From positions 6,328 through 12,624 of the forward strand of contig PMYF01000145.1 of assembly GCA_003171295.1 (NCBI GenBank): a stretch of 6,297 bases of DNA. Reading direction: 5' to 3'. The position numbers and the translations under genes are program-made. This DNA comes from Acidobacteriota bacterium. GTDB taxonomy: Bacteria; Acidobacteriota; Terriglobia; UBA7540. The notes under the pieces were generated by a model. That model was given only the letters and a program-made list of their open reading frames with translations. It was not told the DNA's origin and did not search any database. Below are positions 1 through 6,297 of the stretch, in pieces (position 1 is the stretch's first letter; every line of letters begins with the position of its first letter).

Positions 1-383
1 ACTACACGGAAATCCACGCGCCCATTCCGGGAGTCATCGCCGTGCTGGCCGCACGTCAAGGTGAAGTGGTGAACATCGGCCAGCCCATCGTCTCGATTGT
101 CGACCCCGATGATCTCTGGGTACGTGCCGATGTGGAGGAGACGTACATTGACCGTGTGCGCCTGGGCGACCGCCTGACCGTGCGCTTGCCCTCGGGGGCA
201 GAGCGCCTTGGAACCGTCTTCTATCGCGGGGTCGATGCCGACTATGCAACCCAGCGGGACGTGAGCCGAACCAAGCGGGACATCAAAACGTTTGAGCTCC
301 GCCTGCGCGTTGATAACCGCGACCGGCGGTTGTGGCCCGGCATGACCGCGTTCACCACGCTTCCCGCGCCAGACGCACGCTAG
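1..383 (+). CDS. HlyD-family membrane-fusion (periplasmic adaptor) protein, C-terminal part
   Basis: The gene enters from the left edge and is read from base 3, giving 126 residues to a TAG stop at 381-383; the start lies outside the window. Residues 1-35 form the second half of a lipoyl-like (barrel-sandwich) domain, recognisable by IHAPIPGVI, GEVVNIGQPI and DPDDLWVRADV. A beta-barrel region follows (VRLGDRLTVRLPSG), then VSRTKRDIKTFELRLRV and a terminal LWPGMTAFTTLP strand. This pattern is typical of HlyD/YbhG-type adaptors, which bridge an inner-membrane ABC or other exporter to an outer-membrane channel. A GTG at base 42 is an internal valine codon, not the start. No transporter gene follows on this strand, so the partner permease and ATPase must be encoded upstream or elsewhere. 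The cargo cannot be deduced. Family call is firm; subfamily (ABC-2 drug efflux versus other) is inference. Confidence 0.88.
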   Translation, partial: YTEIHAPIPGVIAVLAARQGEVVNIGQPIVSIVDPDDLWVRADVEETYIDRVRLGDRLTVRLPSGAERLGTVFYRGVDADYATQRDVSRTKRDIKTFELRLRVDNRDRRLWPGMTAFTTLPAPDAR

Positions 384-392
384 CCGCCGGCC

Positions 393-420
393 GGAGAGGA
401 ACGATTCTTTACTCCTCTCT
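393..420. terminator. Possible hairpin at the convergent gene junction
   Basis: GAGAGGA at 394-400 pairs with TCCTCTC at 413-419, a 7-bp perfect stem (a G-T pair at 393/420 extends it) around a 12-nt loop. It lies between the plus-strand adaptor stop and the minus-strand peptidase stop and includes the last codons and TAA of the peptidase gene. A CCGGCCGG palindrome sits just beside it at 387-394. There is no clear T-tract on either side, so a canonical intrinsic terminator is not supported. A bidirectional structure that limits read-through between convergent genes is only a possibility. Confidence 0.25.
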
Positions 421-1908
421 CTTGCCGTTCGTATCGTACACCTCCACGGAGCCGTACTTTTCCAGCACCTGACGGATGGGCTGTTTCTGGTCGTTGCCAG
501 GCTGTTTGGCGTCGCCCACGCACACAACTTGTAGATGGTCAAGATCCACGTACTTCCGGGCCGCCGCCTGGACCGCGTCCGCGCCCGTCTGGGCGACTTG
601 CCCGGGGTAGCGGTCCCAGTAGTCCAGGGGGAGGCCGTAGCTCTGGACCAGCATCCAGCGGAACAAAAGCTGCTGTTGCTGTTCCAGAGACAAGGCGAAG
701 CTGGACACGATCGCGTGACGGGCTTCGTCCAGTTCGGGCTCCGGAACCTTCTCGTCCCGGATGCGCTTGAATTCCAACATCAACTGTTCCAGGGAGCCGT
801 CGGTCACGGCGTTGCGCACCTCCGTGTTCGCCACCCACGGTTCACGGTATTTATCGTCTCCCACGCCGCTGTAAGCACCGTAAGTGTAGCCGTGCGCTTC
901 CCGCAGATTCAGAAACAGGCGTGCCTGCGGGCCGCCTCCGAGCACCCGGTTCATCACCGTAAGCGCGATGTAATCTGGATCCCCGCGGCGTGCCCCGTAG
1001 TCCCCGGCAACAATGTTGGTCTGCACGGAGTCGGGACGGTCCACAAGGTAGATCTTCGCCGAAGCCGCCGGCGGCAGGTGGCTCCAATCCGGCTTCGGCG
1101 GCGGCTGGCCCTTCCAGTCGCCGAAGCTTTTCCGGATGAGCGCCAGGATCTCATCCGGTTTGACGTCACCGACCACGCCCAGGATGGCGTTGCCCGGAAC
1201 ATAGTAACGGGCGTGGAACTCTTTCAAACGCTCCGGCGTGGTGGCCTGGATGGATTCCGGGGTGGGCAAAGTAACCGCCGCCGGGAAGTCCCGATAGAGC
1301 GCCTGATGGAATTTCTCCTCCGCCAGCGCGGAAGGCTCCGCGCGTTCCTGCTCAAGCTGTGAAAGCTGTCGTTGCTTGTACTTCTCCAATTCGTCAGGGG
1401 GGAAGGTGGCATTCAGCACGACATCGCTCATCAGCTCCAGAATCTGGCCGGCGCTGGGAGCTAAACCCGAAGCTGCGACCGCGGAATTAGTGGAGCCGAA
1501 TCCAGAAGAAGTGCTCAGCGAGGCGCCGATATTATCGACGTCCGCCGCCAACTGCGCGCTCGTCCGGTGCGTCGTGCCCTCCCGCAGCATTTCGGCGGTG
1601 AAACTCGCCAAGCCAGGCGTATCTTTCGGGTCTGACATGTCGCCGCCTTCGATCCAAAGCACGAAGTTAGCCGTCGGCAGCTTGTGCTGCTCGATCACCA
1701 GGACGGTCAGTCCGTTCGGAAGCTTGGTCACCACCGGCTTGGGCAGATGGACCTGGAGGATTTCATTACTCACCGGAGCGTGGTTGAGGCGCGTCACCTT
1801 GGAAAGTTCGGCGCCGTGCTGGGCTTGAGGGAATGCCGGCACGGCCGCAGCCAGCGCGGCCAACAGTATTACCAAAAAGAAAATCGCACGCCTGCTCTTT
1901 GCCGTCAT
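409..1908 (-). CDS. M16-family peptidase, non-catalytic (Arg/Tyr) subunit, secreted
   Basis: This 499-residue protein has two M16 half-domains. An N-terminal signal peptide (FFLVILLAALAAAVPAFPQA, about residues 9-28) predicts export, probably to the periplasm. The first half-domain starts near residue 56 (VVTKLPNGLTVLV). Where active M16 enzymes have HxxEH, this one reads GLASFTAEML (99-108): the ligand and base positions are Ser102, Ala105 and Glu106, so zinc binding and catalysis are lost. The second half-domain (about 285-465) keeps the substrate-binding pair Arg330 and Tyr343 in ARLFLNLREAHGYTYG. This is the expected partner of the zinc-bearing subunit encoded immediately upstream, as in two-gene M16B peptidases such as the Sphingomonas A1 pair. 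The ATG lies 2 bp past the upstream TAA, with its Shine-Dalgarno inside the upstream gene, implying an operon and translational coupling. Substrate unknown, presumably peptides. Family and inactive-half call are firm; the heterodimer is inferred from motifs and synteny. Confidence 0.92.
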   Translation of the reverse strand: MTAKSRRAIFFLVILLAALAAAVPAFPQAQHGAELSKVTRLNHAPVSNEILQVHLPKPVVTKLPNGLTVLVIEQHKLPTANFVLWIEGGDMSDPKDTPGLASFTAEMLREGTTHRTSAQLAADVDNIGASLSTSSGFGSTNSAVAASGLAPSAGQILELMSDVVLNATFPPDELEKYKQRQLSQLEQERAEPSALAEEKFHQALYRDFPAAVTLPTPESIQATTPERLKEFHARYYVPGNAILGVVGDVKPDEILALIRKSFGDWKGQPPPKPDWSHLPPAASAKIYLVDRPDSVQTNIVAGDYGARRGDPDYIALTVMNRVLGGGPQARLFLNLREAHGYTYGAYSGVGDDKYREPWVANTEVRNAVTDGSLEQLMLEFKRIRDEKVPEPELDEARHAIVSSFALSLEQQQQLLFRWMLVQSYGLPLDYWDRYPGQVAQTGADAVQAAARKYVDLDHLQVVCVGDAKQPGNDQKQPIRQVLEKYGSVEVYDTNGKREE

Positions 1909-1910
1909 GG

Positions 1911-3284
1911 TTATTTTCCCTCCCTCTGAGCTTTCGCAGATGTGCCCTGGACGGCGGCCGGAACGTCCGTGACCACCGCGAGCTGCTCCGGAACCAGGTA
2001 CTTCTGGGCAGTCTCCTTCACTTGATCCGCCGTCACCACATCAAACTTGTCTACGATGGTGTTGATCAGGTTCGGATCGTCGAAGTACACCGCATATTGG
2101 CCAATCTGCTGGGCGGTGCCGAGATCGGCTTGCCGGGACCCAATCTGCTGCCGCAGGAACTGGATGCGGGCCTTCTCAAGTTCTCGCGCCGTGATGCCGT
2201 CTTTCTGTACGGCGGCGATCTCATCCCGGATGGCCTTGGCGCCATCCTCCGGCTTCACTCCGGGCCGCAGGAAGGCGTAGAGATAAAGCAGGCTCGGGCC
2301 GCGCCGGGATTCAGCCTGCGCGAAGACCTGGGTGGCGAACTGTTTCTCCTTCACCAAATGCTGATAGAGCCGGGAGCTCTGTCCCTGGCCGAGCACATTG
2401 GCCAGCACGCGCACGGCGTAGTTATCCGGCGTGTTGCCGGCTGGAATGTGATAGGCCATCAGCACCAGGGGCGTCCGCGCCAGCGGGTCCTTGATCGTTT
2501 CGCTCCGCTCGCCGTAATGCGGGGGTTCGGTCATGTCGACGGGCGGAGACACGGGCTGCGACGGAATGCCGCCGAAGTACTTCTTCACTTTCGCCAGCGT
2601 TTGCGCGGGATCGAGATCCCCCACCAGCGTGACCACGGCATTGTTCGGCGCGTAGTAAATGCGGAAGAAGTCCTTTACATCGTCCACCGAAGCCGCGTTC
2701 AGGTCAGCCATCTCGCCAATCGTGGAATGCTTGTAGGCAAAGTTGTCGTAGGCGAGGTTGTCGATGTCCAGGTAGGCGTGGCCGTAAGGCTGATTGTCTT
2801 CGCCCAGCCGGCGCTCCTCCTGCACGGCGTTGCGCTGGTTGTCGAGATTGGATTGGTTGACCGCCAGGGAGCGCATGCGGTCGCTTTCCAGATACAAGGC
2901 CAAGTCCAACTGGTTCTTGGGCAGCGCTTCGAAATAGTTGGTGCGATCCTCGTTGGTGGTGCCATTCATATTGCCGCCATTGTTAAAGACGAGGATGAAG
3001 TGCTCACCCTTGCCCACGTTCTCCGAGCCCTCAAACATCATGTGTTCGAACAGGTGGGCAAAACCCGTGCGGCCCGGGCGCTCGTTGCGCGACCCCACGT
3101 TATAGGTAACCGCAATGCCAAAAACCGGCGCCGTATGATCAACCGAGATGATCACGCGCAGGCCGTTATCGAGTTTCTGATCCGTGAATTCCACTCGCGG
3201 GAGCTTCGGCTGGTCCGCCCGCACCGGCTGCGTCGCGATGAGCAACCCACCGAGCAGCAGCCCACTCCATCGATATCTTTTCAT
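1911..3284 (-). CDS. M16-family zinc metallopeptidase, catalytic subunit, secreted
   Basis: This 457-residue protein begins with a signal peptide (MKRYRWSGLLLGGLLIATQPVRA, cleavage likely before Asp24), so it acts in the periplasm or outside. The first half-domain (about 30-240) carries the inverted zinc motif HLFEH: His77 and His81 as ligands, Glu80 as base. Glu157 in VQEERRL is spaced correctly (75 residues after His81) to be the third ligand. NGGNMNGTTNEDRTNYFE (102-119) is the usual substrate-edge strand. The second half-domain (about 265-440) has Arg305 in SSRLYQHL, but the position 13 residues on, normally Tyr, is Thr318 (KQFATQV). The missing Tyr is supplied by the Arg/Tyr subunit encoded 2 bp downstream. 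Length is normal for two-domain bacterial M16B proteins. The start is supported by AGGAG six nt upstream. The first gene of the two-gene operon; substrate not predictable, likely unfolded peptides. Confidence 0.94.
   Translation of the reverse strand: MKRYRWSGLLLGGLLIATQPVRADQPKLPRVEFTDQKLDNGLRVIISVDHTAPVFGIAVTYNVGSRNERPGRTGFAHLFEHMMFEGSENVGKGEHFILVFNNGGNMNGTTNEDRTNYFEALPKNQLDLALYLESDRMRSLAVNQSNLDNQRNAVQEERRLGEDNQPYGHAYLDIDNLAYDNFAYKHSTIGEMADLNAASVDDVKDFFRIYYAPNNAVVTLVGDLDPAQTLAKVKKYFGGIPSQPVSPPVDMTEPPHYGERSETIKDPLARTPLVLMAYHIPAGNTPDNYAVRVLANVLGQGQSSRLYQHLVKEKQFATQVFAQAESRRGPSLLYLYAFLRPGVKPEDGAKAIRDEIAAVQKDGITARELEKARIQFLRQQIGSRQADLGTAQQIGQYAVYFDDPNLINTIVDKFDVVTADQVKETAQKYLVPEQLAVVTDVPAAVQGTSAKAQREGK
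1918..1926 (-). promoter_or_regulatory. Ribosome binding site inside the upstream gene's 3' end
   Basis: On the minus strand, GAGGGAGGG lies 9 nt before the ATG at 1908. It is built from the last sense codons (AGG GAG GGA) of the catalytic-subunit gene. It supports the chosen start and suggests the second subunit is translated by ribosomes finishing the first, which would help to keep subunit amounts matched. Confidence 0.7.
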
Positions 3285-3290
3285 CGTCGG

Positions 3291-3295
3291 CTCCT
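3291..3295 (-). promoter_or_regulatory. Ribosome binding site of the catalytic M16 gene
   Basis: On the minus strand the sequence AGGAG stands 6 nt before the ATG at 3284. It is well placed and fixes this start, which also gives a clean signal peptide. Confidence 0.75.
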
Positions 3296-3306
3296 ACAGA
3301 TACTAT

Positions 3307-3336
3307 TTTCTCCTGCGGATGACGTCATTCTCTTGC
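3307..3336. promoter_or_regulatory. Palindrome between direct repeats in the M16 operon leader (possible operator)
   Basis: ATGACGTCAT at 3319-3328 is a perfect 10-bp palindrome. It is bracketed by two copies of TTCTCYTGC (3308-3316 and 3328-3336) exactly 20 bp apart in the same orientation, about two helical turns. The block sits 23-52 bp upstream of the catalytic-subunit ATG, where a repressor or activator could act. The repeat read on the minus strand is purine-rich and resembles Shine-Dalgarno sequence, so part of the similarity may be chance. No regulator gene is present in the window. Confidence 0.3.
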
Positions 3337-3357
3337 AGGCTTCATCTTAACTCAATT
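3329..3357 (-). promoter_or_regulatory. Weak sigma70-like promoter candidate for the M16 operon
   Basis: Reading the minus strand, TTGAGT is followed after 17 nt by GAGAAT; each hexamer matches the sigma70 consensus at four of six positions. Transcription from here would give a leader of about 35-40 nt that includes the ATGACGTCAT palindrome. The match is poor enough to occur by chance, and it is listed because it is the best-spaced pair I see in the 167-bp gap. Confidence 0.3.
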
Positions 3358-3414
3358 GGAACTCGCCTACGCGAAATCGAGCAGGCGCGACACGCAACCC
3401 GGCCCGCGCTCTGC

Positions 3415-3427
3415 CGAGGCTGCCTCG
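3415..3427 (-). other. Short inverted repeat downstream of the GH84 gene
   Basis: CGAGGCTGCCTCG is a 13-bp inverted repeat (5-bp stem, 3-nt loop) 25-37 bp past the GH84 stop. No T-run follows it on the minus strand, so it is a weak candidate for 3' end formation at best. The rest of the GC-rich 3285-3451 gap shows no gene. Confidence 0.25.
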
Positions 3428-3451
3428 ATGGACAACTGCGCGTCGGAACAG

Positions 3452-5896
3452 TTATTTTGTGACGGTCCCTTCGGGTTTCCCCTCCGTCAGCACCAAGCGC
3501 GGGAAGGTGGCCGGGTCCCCGGGGCTGAGGTGGAACAGGTGGTCTTTCTTGGATTGCAGCGTGATGCGTTCCAGGTCTTCCTCATGGGTCCGTTTGGCCG
3601 GGCGGATCACCCTCCTTACACCGAAACCCAGGCCCAACTCGTAACCCAAAGCGAACTTGCCACCGGCGAAGTAGGACACCGGAATGGCGATGTCTCCCGA
3701 GTAGCCCTGCGCGGTTCTTTTCCAAGCGGTATGGATTTCCTGCATGTAGGCGTGGGGCTTCGCGCGCGGCGGCAGGTAATCTTCATCGGAAAAGATGCTG
3801 GGCTGAACGTCGGCGAAGTTCCCAGGGCTGAAGTAGAGCGCATACTCGTCGCCAGTGGGCTCCTGCGCGAGGAAGTTTTTACGGAACCTGGTTTCAAGCA
3901 TCAGCACGAAAGTGTCACCATTTTGAATGCCGCGCGCGAAGAACGGCTGATAGAGATCCGGGTCAGTGACGTCCGCGCCCACATAGAAATAGCTCTCGTT
4001 CCAGGCCAGGGCAACACGGGCTGACAGATCTCGCGGGCCCTTCCAGTGTTGGGCGCCCGACGTGACCCGCGCTGCCTCGTCGAGCCCGTAAAGCGGGCCG
4101 CTTTGCCATTTGGCAAAATCACCGTCCAGGTTGGGCGTCTGGGCAAGGTGATAGGCCGAAAGCGCCTCGTGGTTTTCATCCCATTGGAGTTTGCCGTCCG
4201 GGAGGTGCTGGAAGGCCGGGTCAGCTTTCACCTCGGCCAGGCGCTCGCCATTGTGCTTGACCGCGGGAGAAATCTCGGACAACAGCCGCTCGAAGCGCTT
4301 CTGGTTGCCCAGGCGCGCGAGCACCCCCTCTAAATCCGCCAGTTCCGAGGCCATCTTCGGCACGTCGAGCGGCTGCCGGCGCTCGCTGTAAAGCGGCGTG
4401 AAAATCCCATCGTCCCAAGCATACGTTCCGAAAACCCTGAGGAACGGCGCCAGCAGGCCCGGAGCGTCTTTGCCGTACTGGCTGGCCACGGCGTGCGTTT
4501 CGGATTGGGCAGGGTCATACGCTGCGGGGTTCCAGAGATAATCAGCGATGGTCTGAAGGGAGATCATCGAGGCGTGCGCCTGGTTCATGGGGTTCGAGAA
4601 CAGTCCGCGCAGCACCGAAGGCAAGTTAGACGCGCACCCGGTGAGCGGCCCCAGGTGGCGGCGCCAGGGTGAGCCGTCGATGACGGGGTAATTGTCCCAC
4701 ACGAGTGGCTTCCTCTGGATGTACCCGCCCCACTCGCGCGCCTGCTCTACGGTGATGGCGGGAGAAAACACCTTTGGGCCGGTCCAGACGATGGAGACGC
4801 CGCGATCGACACCCTTGCCCAGTTCCTGGATGTAGTCCCGGCTGCCCCATTCGTTGCTATAGGTCGTGGGGGTGAGCACCAGGCGGTTTTCTGCAGACTG
4901 CCCCGTCAGATGCTTGTGGAGTTTGTTGGTCAAATAGATGTGCGCCTGCGCCAGCGTCTTGAACTGAGCCTTGTCCTGAGCGTCCTCGAGATCCTGGGGC
5001 ACGTCATCCAGGAAAAGCGCGTAGCAGGAGACGCCCAGCTTGCCCACGCTCGCGAGCTTGTGGGTCAGCACCTGGAAGTCCTGCTCACTGGAGTAAACCA
5101 TGCTGAGGCCGGGGCTGATAGCGAAGCAGAAATCCACAAAGTTGTGGTGCGCCGTGTCCACCAGTTCGCCGAGGCGCTTCTGCTCCTCGGGCGGGTAGGC
5201 GTCGCGCCACAGCTTGCGATGGTAGGGATCATCCTTGGGCGCGTAGTAGTAAACGTTCATGCCGTGCGCGCCTTCAAAGCGCAGGATGTCGATGCGGTCC
5301 TGGTGTGTCCAGGGCGTGCCGTAGAAGCCCTCCACGACTCCCCGTTCGAGAAAAGAGGGGAAATCCGCAATGACGGCGACAGTACCATTCTTTTCCACGC
5401 GCACGGCCTGGGGGTGGGGGAGAAGGCCGCGTGTGAGGTTCGACGGCCCGAGGGTCACAAGATCCGGAACGCGCAGCAGGGCGTTGTGAAATCCCTGCGG
5501 CGAGGTGGCAATGATGCGCAAGCGATTCGGCGCCGACGCGCGCGGATAAGTGGCCTCCAGGACATAGCCCTCCTTCGCGAGCGCCGTGGCAGGCTGGGCG
5601 CCCGTCGTGCCGGCCTCGCGTCGCAGCATGCCCATAAAGCTTTCCGCATTCCTCTCTTCGTCCAATTCAATCGAGAGGGCGCCCGGCGGCAGGCCGACCC
5701 GTTTGGCCTCCGCAGCGCTGGTGAAAAAACGGATCAGCGCCTGGTCCTGGGCCGCCAGTTGCTCGAGCTGGCGATGTACACGCTCGTCGAGTTTCGCTTT
5801 TGAGATGACCATCCAGGTGTGCGCCGGGCGGCGAGCGCCGATGAGCGAAGTTGAGAACATCACAAGCGCTAGACCCGCAATGGCAACGGTTCGCAT
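3452..5896 (-). CDS. Secreted GH84 beta-N-acetylglucosaminidase with C-terminal CBM9-like domain
   Basis: This 814-residue enzyme should release terminal beta-linked GlcNAc by the substrate-assisted GH84 mechanism. Order: signal peptide (1 to about 21, AIAGLALVMFSTSLIGA); N-terminal GH20b-like domain (about 28-180); GH84 barrel (about 184-440); helical linker domain (about 440-585); CBM9-like beta-sandwich (about 588-805; NLDGDFAKWQ, DLSARVALAWNESYFYVGADV, GDTFVLMLE). Barrel residues match those I recall for Bacteroides BtGH84: Gly190 in GVVEGFYG, Lys221 in YAPKDDPYH, catalytic pair Asp297-Asp298 in LFLDDV, Tyr346, Trp350, Thr372 in WTG, Asn402 and Asp407 in DNYPVID, Asn435 in SNPM; spacing agrees throughout. 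The start at 5896 is preferred over an in-frame extension to 6097, because it gives a signal peptide and GGGAGA upstream. No membrane anchor. Natural substrate (peptidoglycan or chitin fragments, host-type glycans) is unknown. The CBM9 assignment is less certain than GH84. Confidence 0.93.
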   Translation of the reverse strand: MRTVAIAGLALVMFSTSLIGARRPAHTWMVISKAKLDERVHRQLEQLAAQDQALIRFFTSAAEAKRVGLPPGALSIELDEERNAESFMGMLRREAGTTGAQPATALAKEGYVLEATYPRASAPNRLRIIATSPQGFHNALLRVPDLVTLGPSNLTRGLLPHPQAVRVEKNGTVAVIADFPSFLERGVVEGFYGTPWTHQDRIDILRFEGAHGMNVYYYAPKDDPYHRKLWRDAYPPEEQKRLGELVDTAHHNFVDFCFAISPGLSMVYSSEQDFQVLTHKLASVGKLGVSCYALFLDDVPQDLEDAQDKAQFKTLAQAHIYLTNKLHKHLTGQSAENRLVLTPTTYSNEWGSRDYIQELGKGVDRGVSIVWTGPKVFSPAITVEQAREWGGYIQRKPLVWDNYPVIDGSPWRRHLGPLTGCASNLPSVLRGLFSNPMNQAHASMISLQTIADYLWNPAAYDPAQSETHAVASQYGKDAPGLLAPFLRVFGTYAWDDGIFTPLYSERRQPLDVPKMASELADLEGVLARLGNQKRFERLLSEISPAVKHNGERLAEVKADPAFQHLPDGKLQWDENHEALSAYHLAQTPNLDGDFAKWQSGPLYGLDEAARVTSGAQHWKGPRDLSARVALAWNESYFYVGADVTDPDLYQPFFARGIQNGDTFVLMLETRFRKNFLAQEPTGDEYALYFSPGNFADVQPSIFSDEDYLPPRAKPHAYMQEIHTAWKRTAQGYSGDIAIPVSYFAGGKFALGYELGLGFGVRRVIRPAKRTHEEDLERITLQSKKDHLFHLSPGDPATFPRLVLTEGKPEGTVTK

Positions 5897-5937
5897 GGTA
5901 TTTCTCCCGCATCGGAATTCCCTGCTGCAAGGCGTCG

Positions 5938-5967
5938 AGTGTAACAGTTTGCAGAAGGACGTTCCAA
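5938..5967 (-). promoter_or_regulatory. Candidate sigma70 promoter for the GH84 gene
   Basis: On the minus strand, TTGGAA (5967-5962) and TACACT (5943-5938) are separated by 18 nt, and the -10 is preceded by TGT, an extended -10 arrangement. Each hexamer matches consensus at four of six positions. Initiation would fall near 5931, giving a leader of about 35 nt before the ATG at 5896 and its GGGAGA ribosome site. This supports independent expression of the glycosidase from the upstream permease gene. Confidence 0.42.
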
Positions 5968-6110
5968 GGATGTCTCCACCGTGGAATTCAGCACAGGCAT
6001 GCATTGGCAGCACCCGCCGCACTTTGCGCCAGCCTGAGATCCTGCCCGCCATTCGTCTCTTGAAACCGAGGTTCGCGCCTGGCGCAACACCGGTCACGCT
6101 GGACCGCCGT

Positions 6111-6297
6111 TCATGACGAACGGCGTTTCCATGCCTTCCAGAGGCAGTAGGCGGGGATCCCGCTCCCCACCAACACGATTCCCCAGAGGGAGTCTGCGCG
6201 TTGCTGGCGGAAGGTATTCACGAGCAGGCAAACGGACAGAACCACAAACAGCGCGGGAACCACGGGGTACCCCCAGGTGCGGTAGGGACGCGGCAGG
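6111..6297 (-). CDS. APC-superfamily amino-acid permease, C-terminal fragment
   Basis: The gene runs in from the right edge and ends at a TGA (6113-6111); 61 residues are visible. They begin LPRPYRTWGYPVVPALFVVL, a motif typical of APC amino-acid/polyamine permeases just before the last two helices. Two hydrophobic segments follow: about residues 11-27 (PVVPALFVVLSVCLLVN) and 38-52 (LWGIVLVGSGIPAYC), then a short basic tail KAWKRRSS expected on the cytoplasmic side. The protein is an inner-membrane secondary transporter; substrate cannot be told from this part. It is 214 bp upstream of the GH84 gene on the same strand, with a plausible promoter between, so co-transcription is possible but not shown. 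The open reading frame is not in any list of long ORFs because it is cut off; I read it directly from the sequence. Confidence 0.85.
   Translation of the reverse strand, partial: LPRPYRTWGYPVVPALFVVLSVCLLVNTFRQQRADSLWGIVLVGSGIPAYCLWKAWKRRSS

Noticed and set aside
535..1362. Plus-strand open frame of 275 codons opposite the non-catalytic M16 gene
   Set aside because: It is antisense to a confirmed M16 gene. It has an Arg-rich, low-complexity translation and no independent support.
3296..3325. Second promoter-like pair on the minus strand (ATGACG, 17 nt, TAGTAT)
   Set aside because: The -10 would be only a few bases from the ribosome site, leaving almost no leader. The pair further upstream fits better, although it is also weak.
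1833..3350. Long plus-strand open frame of 505 codons opposite the M16 catalytic gene
   Set aside because: It lies antisense to a gene with clear zinc motifs and signal peptide. Its product is rich in Arg, His, Val and Leu with no recognisable domain, as expected for the complement of a GC-rich coding frame.
3356..4024. Plus-strand open frame starting in the M16/GH84 gap
   Set aside because: Most of it is antisense to the CBM9-like region, and its amino-acid composition is shadow-like. I saw no ribosome site or domain that would argue for a real gene.
4910..5803. Plus-strand open frame of 297 codons opposite the GH84 barrel
   Set aside because: It mirrors a highly conserved catalytic domain. 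The translation has no family motif, and its length is explained by high GC and few stops in the opposite frame.
6076..6092. GCGC-loop-GCGC inverted repeat after the permease stop as a terminator
   Set aside because: The stem is only 4 bp and no T-tract follows, so it does not meet the usual intrinsic terminator pattern.
5897..6097. In-frame 67-codon N-terminal extension of the GH84 gene
   Set aside because: The extension shows no domain or signal sequence, and it would bury the real signal peptide. The ATG at 5896 has a ribosome site and a promoter candidate upstream.
1..6297. A previously undescribed system, mobile element, CRISPR array or RNA gene
   Set aside because: Nearly all bases are accounted for by five recognisable protein families. 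I saw no repeated arrays, transposase signatures, att-like repeats, or tRNA/rRNA-like segments.

Overview
This 6.3-kb, GC-rich window looks like chromosomal DNA of a Gram-negative-type soil or environmental bacterium. The evidence is signal peptides on three proteins, a periplasmic adaptor of an efflux system, and high G/C at third codon positions. The combination of a paired M16 peptidase operon, a secreted family GH84 glycosidase and an APC permease would fit Acidobacteriota or a similar phylum, but that assignment is a guess from gene style and no marker gene is present.

Layout: (1) positions 1-383, plus strand, the last 126 residues of a HlyD-type membrane-fusion protein whose gene starts before the window. 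(2) Convergent to it after only 25 bp, a two-gene minus-strand operon (3284 down to 409) encodes two secreted M16-family peptidase subunits. The promoter-proximal gene carries the zinc site (HLFEH plus a distal Glu). The distal gene has lost the zinc site but keeps the substrate-binding Arg/Tyr pair. Together they complete one active site, as in known heterodimeric M16B peptidases. (3) A 167-bp intergenic region holds the operon's leader, including a 10-bp palindrome and a 20-bp-spaced direct repeat. (4) Positions 3452-5896, minus strand, an 814-residue secreted beta-N-acetylglucosaminidase of family GH84 with a C-terminal CBM9-like domain and all the active-site residues I can compare in place. 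(5) A 214-bp intergenic region with a plausible promoter. (6) Positions 6111-6297, minus strand, the C-terminal 61 residues of an APC-superfamily amino-acid permease whose gene starts beyond the window.

Taken together, the minus-strand genes suggest periplasmic or extracellular breakdown of proteins and amino-sugar glycans, with a transporter next door; this joint role is inference from proximity only. I found no RNA gene, mobile element, CRISPR array or phage feature, and nothing that amounts to a new biological system. The points most worth a second look are the split peptidase active site, the GH84-CBM9 architecture and the small palindrome/repeat cluster upstream of the peptidase operon.
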